Shown: in pieces, positions 43,751 to 53,052 of the stretch
How the letters are laid out: each line of letters starts with the position of its first letter
Position numbering within the stretch: position 1 is the stretch's first letter
From: Rhynchopus euleeides
Taxonomy: Eukaryota; Euglenozoa; Diplonemea; Diplonemida; Diplonemidae
Length of the DNA: 64,000 bases
Reading direction: 5' to 3'
Assembly (NCBI GenBank): GCA_963210315.1
Contig: OY723254.1
Coordinates: 248,001 to 312,000, forward strand
Position numbers and translations under genes: made by a program
Notes under the pieces: generated by a model
The model's input: the letters and a program-made list of their open reading frames with translations, nothing else
Database searches by the model: none
What the model was told of the DNA's origin: nothing

Positions 43751-43987
43751 CATGTTTGTTACAGCGTCCTTTACCTGACTGGGAACCACAGGAGAACGTG
43801 GAGGGCGAGGGGCATCGGAAGACGGGAGTACATCGTGCCACGACAGGAGGGGGATGACGGAAGCGAGAGCGATGAGTCTGAGCAGCCGCGCCCCAAGGCA
43901 GCCAGGCTGAGCCTGATGCAGCGCCGATGCAGACGCCCGCTGCTCTTCAAGCCCTGGAAACCCCGTCCCCTGCCAGGGTCGACATGA
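43751..43987 (+). pseudogene. Exon-like coding fragment, unidentified
   Basis: An open frame without a start codon, entered by a plausible acceptor (TTTGTTACAG at about 43755-43764). It contains GRREYIVPRQEGDDGSESDE, then a basic PKAARL stretch and a short tail to TGA at 43985. The acidic/basic alternation is protein-like, but no family is recognised. It sits between two TTGTTAACTGG-containing repeats (43694 and 44091), so it may be captured cargo. Confidence 0.35.
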
Positions 43988-44521
43988 AAGAGCAACCCGT
44001 TGTACAGGCGAATAAGACTGGCCGGGAGCACCTCCCCCACCCCCATCATCGAGCCTCGCGAGAGTTTTATTTTTACAAAAACGGGCAGTTGTTAACTGGG
44101 CCGCTGGACGCCAGAATATTATTTTTACAAAATAATTTATTTGTTACAAAATTTTGTTAATTGGCCCCCCCTGAGGGGGGCCAAAATAATTATTGAATTA
44201 TAATATTTAGGGGGTCTTCGCTAGCCGGTGCAAAAAAGTGCAGGCTGGTGCAGGGCAAAATGGGCCGAAAATGGGCAAAATCGGAGACAAAAAAAAGGGC
44301 GGGGAGTTGGGTGGCCCCTAGCTGGGAGCACGCATTTGGACCCAAAAAATAATGTCGAGCGGTCCCTGTGCATTGTTCAGCCCTCACAGGACGAGAAGGC
44401 ACGGCGGGGCCCGTGTCACGGGTAAACATTGAGATCAACCTGTCATCCTGGGCCAAGAGGGGAGCTGGCCGCCTGGGGCAATGCAGGAGCAACGGCGAGT
44501 GCTCGTGCTGGCACGAAGCGG

Positions 44522-45205
44522 AGCCAGGCAGTGTTGTCCCGAGACTGGGCCGAGCCAGGCAGTGCTGTCCCGAGAATGGGCCGAGCCAGGCAGTGCAATC
44601 CCAAGGGTGGGCCGAGCCGGACAGTGCTGTCCCGAGAATGGGCCGAGCCAGGCAGTGCTGTCCCAAGGGTGGGCCGAGCCAGACAGTGCTGTCCCGAGAG
44701 TGGGCCGAGCCAGGCAGTGCTGTCCCAAGGGTGCGCCGAGCCAGTCAGTGCTGTCCCGAGAGTGGGCCGAGCCAGGCAGTGCTGTCCCGAGACTGGGCCG
44801 AGCCAGACAGTGCTGTCCCGAGGGTGGGCCGAGCCAGTCAGTGCTGTCCCGAGAGTGGGCCGAGCCAGGCAGTGCTGTCCCGAGACTGGGCCGAGCCAGG
44901 CAGTGCTGTCCCGAGGGTGGGCCGAGCCAGGCAGTGCTGTCCCGAGAATGGGCCGAGCCAGGCAGTGCTGTCCCAAGGGTGGGCCGAGCCAGACAGTGCT
45001 GTCCCAAGGGTGGGCCGAGCCAGTCAGTGCTGTCCCGAGAGTGGGCCGAGCCAGGCAGTGCTGTCCCGAGACTGGGCCGAGCCAGACAGTGCTGTCCCGA
45101 GGGTGGGCCGAGCCAGTCAGTGCTGTCCCGAGAATGGGCCGAGCCAGGCAGTCCTGTCCAGAGGGTGGGCCGAGCTAGGCAGTGATGTCCCGAGGGTGGG
45201 CCGAC
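44522..45205. repeat. Minisatellite A, 31-bp unit, ~22 copies
   Basis: Unit of the form GGGCCGAGCCAGGCAGTGCT followed by GTCCCGAGA(C/A/G)T. Because 31 is not a multiple of 3 and the unit lacks stops, long frames run through it on both strands; they are not evidence of coding. Confidence 0.95.
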
Positions 45206-45895
45206 ATCACATCCGGTCTCGGCCCGCTGTCTGGACCGCAGCAACAAGAAATCTGCGCTGCATGCACAGGAGCAGGGGGACTTGGCCCGTCCGCACTCCG
45301 ACGTTGCACCGCGCTGCCCCAGCGCTCCAGATCACAAGGCCCCCTGCGCCGCAGGAGGTGGAGACGTCGCACACCAGCAGGATGAGGATGACGTCGCAGA
45401 CCAGTTCACCACCCCCAACAGTAGGTCACACTCCGCCTCGCCTGTAGGCCGTCTACTGTATGCAGGAGTCTGCGTGTGTTGACACACACGCCCGGCACAC
45501 CTGATTCTATGGGCAGCGCTCGTAACTCTCTCGGCGCCAAGTCGAAGCTGAGCAAGATTTGATTGGACGGTGCAAATATAGCTAGCCTTGCGGGATCACT
45601 AAGATACTCTCCGAGTTAGCTACATGAACACAATATTGCACATCGCACGGTTCCGAAGGATGGGTACGCGATGCAGCTTTAGGTCTTGTGCTAATGTTAC
45701 ACACAGCAAGATCCCTGACGGAGGGGATCGATGCAGGCACTGAGGAGATGTCTGGGAAGGGGTCCTGCATCGAACCCCCGCCGACTGGAGCAAACACTCG
45801 GTACTCCGGGCGCCACGTTCTGCTCGGCTGGACATCGGCCCGAGGTCGTGGCCACGGCCCCCGACCACTCACTGCGGGGAGCTTCCCCTCCAGAC
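45206..45895. other. Spacer between minisatellites
   Basis: About 690 bp without a recognised gene. A 66-codon plus-strand frame (45282-45482) has a protein-like acidic stretch (HQQDEDDVADQF) but no identifiable domain. Confidence 0.4.
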
Positions 45896-48595
45896 AGTGT
45901 CTGGACATCACTCCTGGGCTCGGCCCAGGGTCTGGACAGCACTCCTGAGCCGTCCCAGAGTCTGGACATCACTCCTGGGCTCGGCCCAGGGTCTGGACAC
46001 CACTCCTGGGCTCGGCCCAGTGGTGTCCAGACCCTGGGCCGAGCCCAGGAGTGGTGTCGAGACCCTGGGCCGAGCCAGGCAGTGATGTCCAGACCCTGGG
46101 CCGAGCCCAGGAGTGATGTCCAGACCCTGGGCCGAGCCCGGGAGTGATGTCCAGACCCTGGGCCGAGCCCAGGAGTGGTGTCGAGACCCTGGGCCGAGCC
46201 AGGCAGTGATGTCCAGACCCTGGGCCGAGCCCAGGAGTGATGTCCAGACCCTGGGCCGAGCCCAGGAGTGGTGTCCAGACCCTGGGCCGAGCCAGGCAGT
46301 GATGTCCAGACCCTGGGCCGAGCCCAGGAGTGATGTCCAGACCCTGGGCCGAGCCCGGGAGTGATGTCCAGACCCTGGGCCGAGCCCAGGAGTGATGTCC
46401 AGACCCTGGGCCGAGCCCGGGAGTGATGTCCAGACCCTGGGCCGAGCCCAGGAGTGGTGTCGAGACCCTGGGCCGAGCCAGGCAGTGATGTCCAGACCCT
46501 GGGCCGAGCCCAGGAGTGATGTCCAGACCCTGGGCCGAGCCCAGGAGTGGTGTCCAGACCCTGGGCCGAGCCAGGCAGTGATGTCCAGACCCTGGGCCGA
46601 GCCCGGGAGTGATGTCCAGACCCTGGGCCGAGCCCAGGAGTGATGTCCAGACCCTGGGCCGAGCCCGGGAGTGATGTCCAGACCCTGGGCCGAGCCCAGG
46701 AGTGGTGTCCAGACCCTGGGCCGAGCCAGGCAGTGATGTCCAGACCCTGGGCCGAGCCAGGGAGTGGTGTCCAGACCCTGGGCCGAGCCCAGGAGTGATG
46801 TACAGACCCTGGGCCGAGCCCAGGAGTGATGTCCAGACCCTGGGCCGAGCCTGGGAGTGGTGTCCAGACCCTGGGCCGAGCCAGGGAGTGGTGTCCAGAC
46901 CCTGGGCCGAGCCCAGGAGTGATGTCCAGACCCTGGGCCGAGCCCAGGAGTGGTGTCCAGACCCTGGGCCGAGCCAGGGAGTGGTGTCCAGACACTGGGC
47001 CGAGCCCAGGAGTGATGTCCAGACCCTGGGCCGAGCCCAGGAGTGATGTCCAGACCCTGGGCCGAGCCCGGGAGTGGTGTCCAGACCCTGGGCCGAGCCA
47101 GGGAGTGGTGTCCAGACCCTGGGCCGAGCCCAGGAGTGATGTCCAGACCCTGGGCCGAGCCCGGGAGTGGTGTCCAGACCCTGGGCCGAGCCCAGGAGTG
47201 ATGTCCAGACCCTGGGCCGAGCCCAGGAGTGATGTCCAGACCCTGGGCCGAGCCCGTGAGTGGTGTCCAGACCCTGGGCCGAGCCCAGGAGTGATGTCCA
47301 GACCCTGGGCCGAGCCCAGGAGTGGTGTCCAGACCCTGGGCCGAGCCCAGGAGTGATGTCCAGACCCTGGGCCGAGCCCAGGAGTGGTGTCCAGACCCTG
47401 GGCCGAGCCAGGCAGTGATGTCCAGACCCTGGGCCGAGCCCGGGAGTGATGTCCAGACCCTGGGCCGAGCCCAGGAGTGATGTCCAGACCCTGGGCCGAG
47501 CCCGGGAGTGATGTCCAGACCCTGGGCCGAGCCCAGGAGTGGTGTCCAGACCCTGGGCCGAGCCCAGGAGTGATGTCCAGACCCTGGGCCGAGCCCAGGA
47601 GTGGTGTCCAGACCCTGGGCCGAGCCAGGCAGTGATGTCCAGACCCTGGGCCGAGCCCGGGAGTGATGTCCAGACCCTGGGCCGAGCCCAGGAGTGATGT
47701 CCAGACCCTGGGCCGAGCCCGGGAGTGATGTCCAGACCCTGGGCCGAGCCCAGGAGTGATGTCCAGACCCTGGGCCGAGCCAGGGAGTGGTGTCCAGACC
47801 CTGGGCCGAGCCCAGGAGTGATGTCCAGACCCTGGGCCGAGCCCGGGAGTGGTGTCCAGACCCTGGGCCGAGCCAGGGAGTGGTGTCCAGACCCTGGGCC
47901 GAGCCTAGGAGTGATGTCCAGACCCTGGGCCGAGCCCGGGAGTGATGTCCAGACCCTGGGCCGAGCCTAGGAGTGATGTCCAGACCCTGGGCCGAGCCCG
48001 GGAGTGGTGTCCAGACCCTGGGCCGAGCCCAGGAGTGGTGTCCAGACCCTGGGCCGAGCCCAGGAGTGATGTCCAGACCCTGGGCCGAGCCCAGGAGTGG
48101 TGTCCAGACCCTGGGCCGACCCAGGCAGTGATGTCCAGACCCTGGGCCGAGCCCAGGAGTGGTGTCCAGACCCTGGGCCGAGCCCAGGAGTGATGTCCAG
48201 ACCCTGGGCCGAGCCCAGGAGTGGTGTCGAGACCCTGGGCCGAGCCCAGGAGTGATGTCCAGACCCTGGGCCGAGCCTAGGAGTGATGTCCAGACCCTGG
48301 GCCGAGCCCGGGAGTGATGTCCAGACCCTGGGCCGAGCCTAGGAGTGATGTCCAGACCCTGGGCCGAGCCCGGGAGTGGTGTCCAGACCCTGGGCCGAGC
48401 CCAGGAGTGGTGTCCAGACCCTGGGCCGAGCCCAGGAGTGATGTCCAGACCCTGGGCCGAGCCCAGGAGTGGTGTCCAGACCCTGGGCCGAGCCCAGGAG
48501 TGGTGTCCAGACCCTGGGCCGAGCCCAGGAGTGATGTCCAGACCCTGGGCCGAGCCCAGGAGTGGTGTCCAGACCCTGGGCCGACCCAGGCTGTG
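45896..48595. repeat. Minisatellite B, 31-bp unit, ~87 copies with strand switch
   Basis: Unit form CTGGGCCGAGCCCAGGAGTG followed by (A/G)TGTCCAGACC. About four units (45896-46020) are inverted relative to the ~83 that follow. The unit is clearly related to minisatellite A, differing at a few positions. Confidence 0.95.
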
Positions 48596-48982
48596 GGTGG
48601 TGCATTTTGGTGCATTTTCCGTCGGTTTAGGTGAAAATTGTCGAAAGTTGTCGAAATTCGTCGACAGGTGACGAACGACGAGAATCCCCGAAAAACCGGT
48701 TTTTAATTCATTTTTGGGGGGGGGTCTTCGCTGACGAAGTTTTTGTCGAAGACCCCTGTCGTCGTCGTCAGAACACTGACGTCTTCGGTGAAAACCCCCC
48801 TGAAACACCCGTTTTCCTAATTATGTGACGAACGACGAAGTTTGTCGAAGTTTGTCGACCAGCGAAGACCCCCTTACAGTAGTTTTGAATACTACAGTAG
48901 TTCATTTTTTTTGCCGACCATAAAAAGATGTCGGTTACGTTGGGATGACAGAACGGCAAGGCGGCCCTAGAAGAACAGAGAG

Positions 48983-49014
<32 letters not shown>

Positions 49015-49435
49015 TACCATAAAGAAGTGTATTTTATTTAGTTGTTCTCGGGTCCAGCGTTGGGAGTGATGGGCATTGTGATGTGTGGAGAAAACGTAAG
49101 GGGGTGCGGAGAGAGGGGGGGAGGGGAGAAGAAGAGAAGAACCGCCACAGGAGAGAGAGAGAGAGAGCCAAAACGCCCCTTCACTTTGCGTGTCACTCAG
49201 GCAGGGTGGCTCCCCCCGACGGACGTTAGTGAGGGGCGCGGCCCAGCCTGTATTGGGGAGAAGAAGCCACGGGGGGGGGGGGGGGGGGAGGAGGAGGAGG
49301 AGGCATCCAGAGGAGGTGCAGATGTAGGCCTTCTTCCCCACCCCCCTCTCCTGCAAGACAAGAGTGTTGTTGCATTTTCTTGTGTTCGGATATTTTTTTT
49401 AAAAAATAAACACGTTTGAACCGCGGGATTTTCCG

Positions 49436-49467
<32 letters not shown>

Positions 49468-50190
49468 TGCGTGTGCCGTCGTATTCTTCCTATGCACTAG
49501 TTATAGCTATCCGGGGGCGGCCTGCTGTCGCACCAGTGGGCTGCCCCACCTCTGCACCCTCGGTTTTTAAGATGTTCACCACAGCGGAGAATGATCCCCT
49601 TCTCTGTGGCGATCGAGCCAAGCTGGACGAGGTTCGCCTTCGGGCGAAGGTCATGTGGGCGGACAAAAGGTGCCTGCTCCTGAGACTCATCAGCAACCTG
49701 TTTCTTCCTTCAAGCCCTCAAGACTCTTGAAGCGGCCTGACTATTTAGTGTCTTCGTCGCAGCAAGGGGGCGATATATACCACCCTTTTTATTGATTTCA
49801 CGTGTCAGTGTTTGACTTTTTCGCAACTTCATTTCTTCCTTTTCTCCCTCTCCAACCCCACCCGTGACACCACCAGGGTTTAGCTAGCCCTGGTCCGATT
49901 ATCCCCGGTTCTTCGCTGAAGAGACGCGGCCGGGGGGAGGGGTACGAAGAGTACGCGTCGAAACCGGTGTCACGTCGTGTTGGGGAATCCTTCGGGAGTG
50001 CGATACTGAAGGGGAGGTGCTACTGCCCGTGCAGGGCGACACCGCCTTAAAACTTTGTAACCACACACACACACACCCAGCCCCACCCCCTCCACACCCC
50101 CGTCGCTCCTCTCTCTCGGTGTCGGCACACAGCACCACAAACCCTTTGGGGTATTGGAGGCATCTTTCCTTATCTTATATACCTCACGCC
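48596..50190. other. Repeat-flanking and intergenic DNA
   Basis: 48640-48870 holds GACGAACGACGA repeats and two copies, in opposite orientation, of GGGGGTCTTCGCT, also seen at 44211. 48985-49190 has GA microsatellites; 49437-49463 a CA tract; a poly-G run lies near 49272. No confident gene. Confidence 0.5.
49572..49730 (+). CDS. Small ORF of coding-like composition, hypothetical
   Basis: 52 codons from ATG, with a stretch DPLLCGDRAKLDEVRLRAKV and a leucine-rich helix after it. The frame is open further upstream through a CA microsatellite. No homolog recognised; it could equally be a terminal exon or chance. Confidence 0.2.
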   Translation: MFTTAENDPLLCGDRAKLDEVRLRAKVMWADKRCLLLRLISNLFLPSSPQDS

Positions 50191-51600
50191 TCACACCGGC
50201 AGCAGATCGGTGTTGGGGATGTACACCGACACGCAACGCGACTGCAAACGGCGCGGGGGCTGCCCAGAGCACTCGAGAGAGCGTGTGTGACCCACCCTTC
50301 TTGCAGGCGAGGCCGATGCACGCCTCTGCCGGGTGCGGGATGTGAAATCCTGCGCTGCCGCCATGGCTGTCTTCGCCATCTGCGCCTGGTGGATCCTCCT
50401 CTGCGCTGCAGGCGACAGGCTCACCGCCGCAGGCTTCCCCCCGGCCCTCCCGCCGGGCCCCGCCGCCGCCGCCGCACCGCTGCGCCCCACCAGCGACACC
50501 ACACGCGTCACCTTCATCGGCGACGCGCTGCGCACCACCCCCGCCTCCGCCACACACACCTCGGGCGCCACACCGCTGCCCCTGTAGGCCGCACCCAGGC
50601 CACGGCGCGACCCACACCCTGCAGACGCACTGCGGTAGATGCTGGAGGGTCCGCGGCACAGCCCGGAGAGCTGGCTGGAGGACCGCGCGCTCAGCATGCT
50701 GCGCTGCTGCTGCAGGCAGGGCGTCTCCTGGATGTTCACGCTGGCCTCCGAGCTCCCCTTGTCGGAAGGGGCGGAGGGGGAGGGGGTCCCCTTAGCGGCA
50801 TCCACATCCACAGCCCTGTGGAGTGGCACCTCCTGCAGCATCTCTGACCCTGCGTCGGAGGTGGTGTCGGAGCGGACCGACGAGGCTGTCGGAACCATGC
50901 GCAGGAAGGACCCGTTGCTAGGGGCACCCCCGCTGTCCCGCGAGCTCTCCGGCTGGACAGGCCGCGCGGTGTTGGCGGGCGGCGCAGCCGCCGACACGAT
51001 CGACGGGCTGCGCGAGGGGCGGTACCCCTCGGAGGGGCACATGGAGGGGGAGCTGGGCTGCGAGGCTGTCCTCGACACGGAGTCCTCCTCGTGCTGCTGC
51101 TGCGTCATCTGCACGACGAGGTCGGCGTATTTGCGGCGCTCCTTCTTCAGCTGCTCCTCGTAGTGGGACTTCAGGCGCGTGTTCTCCTCGCGGAGGCGTG
51201 TGACTTCGGCCTGTGCAGGAGAGTGGGGTTGGGGGGGTTGAAGGGTTAAACAGAGGGAGATAATCCGGGCGGAAGTGTTCGTTGGTTCACTAACGCCGTG
51301 CTAAACAGACATAGATGAACTGAGATTAAGGCAGTTGCAGATTCGGTTCCAAAAAAAAACCCCCCCCCCTTTCTTTTGCACTGATTTTGTGCGGGTGTGT
51401 GTGTGTGCGTGCCCCCTGTGCAGCATACCTGGAGCTGGTTAACTTCTTGCCACCGCGGCGAGCCCTGCTGGCTCCTGTCGCTGGCATCGCTCACGCAGTA
51501 GTCCTCCACCGACAGCATCGGGCCCGACGGGGTTGCAGGGGATCGGTGGGAGGGACGCGCGCACACCCACTCTCTGACCTCGCTGCTGCAGCCCTTCACA
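50191..51600 (-). CDS. Coiled-coil, Ser/Ala-rich protein, unidentified (5' end uncertain)
   Basis: Two exons are supported: 51600-51429 and 51210-50191, joined in phase 0 by a 218-nt intron (donor GTATGC, acceptor CTCCTGCACAG). A leucine-zipper coiled coil spans the junction (VNQLQAEVTRLREENTRLKS, then HYEEQLKKERRKYADLV). The remaining ~290 residues are low-complexity Ser/Ala/Gly/Arg with likely phospho-sites (SPMK, SPSA). A CCCCGACACAG acceptor at 51601 suggests an earlier exon, but an internal ATG at 51518 (MLSVEDYC) could be the start. No catalytic domain and no family recognised; a cytoskeletal or scaffold role is only a guess. Confidence 0.5.
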
Positions 51601-53052
51601 CTGTGTCGGGGAGGGGGGCAAGTCAACTGCGGGGCACGTTGGCACACAGCTTGCTGGCCAGCAGGGAAGCAAAGCCTCCGTAGTTAGTCTGGGGGGGCGG
51701 AGGTGTGGGATTGAAGGGGCGGTAGTGGTGGTGGTGGTGGTGGTGTGGAAGAGGAAGGTAGACGGGTCAGTCATGTGATGGGGGGAAGAGAGCAGCCGCG
51801 ACAAGTTTATTCGCGGCCTTGCACAACCTCCCCGTTGCTCCACTGTTGCGGTGCAGAGAGGCCAGATGTCAAGGCACACCGCCAGCGGAGGGGGCAGGGG
51901 GGCAGGGCACCTGACGCAACTTCTTCTCGCCACTTCTCCTCCCTCCGGCGGTTGCTGTGGGCCAGCTGTCACGCAAACCCCCCCCCCCCCCACCGTGTGG
52001 CTTTTGCCCCTTGGGCCAGGCTGCATCCACTTGCCCCCTGCTCCCACCCACCCCACTACCACCAACACCTCCTGATCGAAATACCGACTGCCCCTCTTCG
52101 GCGGTGGGAAGGGGAGGCAGGCAAGAGCTGCTGGGGCCAGCCCATGCCTTTGCCACGAAGGCCGTCCGGCCGCCCAAGAGAGACAACCAAAGAAACCACA
52201 CGGGGGGGGCCCACAGCAAGCAACAAAACAGGGATGTTGGAGGGGAGGGAGGGAGGGCGTGTGTGCAGTTTACGATTCGTTTCTTCTTTTCAATGGGGGG
52301 GGGGGGTATTTTTTTTGCCAATAAGATGCACAGCCGACACACACAGAAAAATAAAAGGGGGGCACGCAAGGCCCCTTCCTACTTTGATGGAGATGATAAA
52401 AAAAACCAGAAAAAAAACACGGCAAGCGCAGAAAGGAGGAGCCCTCCCTCCTTCAGACAAATTTGGGAGCAAACAACGGGATGTCGCCGGCCCCGAAAAC
52501 CTAACGTAACCACACACCACCAACCCTCCGCATGGAAAGGGCGACTGAAATCCGGAGCCGTAAAAAAAAACAACTGCATCGTTGTTGCTTGGTGGGGGTG
52601 GGGGACGGAGGGGGTGATTTCTACACCTTCTTCACCCAACAAAAATCCTCCACCCTCCCCGTTCCCCCTGAAATGCCGCCCCTACACGAATTGTTTTTGC
52701 CCCAAAAGAAAATAAAAACTGATGGTACACAATGAGATCTCTCCGGAAAAAAATACCCCTCACAAGCACACCACACCACACCACAACGAGGGTCTATTTT
52801 TTTGATCAATCTGCCGAGCCGGACTCCTCCCCCTCCCCCCTCTCCGCCTTCCATTCCCGGCCTTGGCTGTTCTGCCCGTTGCTACCGCATACAGGGTAAG
52901 GCAAAAGGGGCGCTTCGGACAGCAGCCGCACGAATCCGCTCCACCAGCTGGCAGAGCTCCCCCCCTGCGGTTGCACCGCTGAGGGGGAAAGAGAGAAAGC
53001 CACGGATAAGTCACAGAGAGGCGGCGTGGGACGGGGCGGGGCGGTGGGGCGA
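51601..53052. other. Intergenic or 5' region, no gene resolved
   Basis: Contains GTG/CAC microsatellites (51728-51752), poly-C (51968) and poly-G (52297). Further 5' exons of the coiled-coil gene may lie here but cannot be fixed. Confidence 0.4.

Larger units (their letters stand above)
40991..48904. mobile_element. Candidate 7.9-kb element carrying a tyrosine recombinase
   Basis: The left terminus (40991-41020) and the inverted right terminus (48874-48904) match over about 30 nt, both starting TGAA and sharing CTGTAGTATTCAAAACTACTGT. Each is immediately flanked by TTTTTTTTGGC (left) or TTTTTTTTGCC (right), an 11-bp direct repeat with one mismatch. Inside are short foldbacks, a dispersed repeat, the recombinase gene with its own inverted repeats, an exon-like fragment and two minisatellites. 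It could be one composite element or a coincidence of two small elements; the interior is clearly nested. Confidence 0.45.

Noticed and set aside
44522..48595. CRISPR-like array
   Set aside because: Units are contiguous without unique spacers and the host is eukaryotic.
45908..48808. 966-codon minus-strand ORF with a 31-residue period, plus similar ORFs on the other strand and over 44368-45447
   Set aside because: The 31-bp unit lacks stop codons in all frames, so every frame is open on both strands. Composition follows the repeat, not a protein family.
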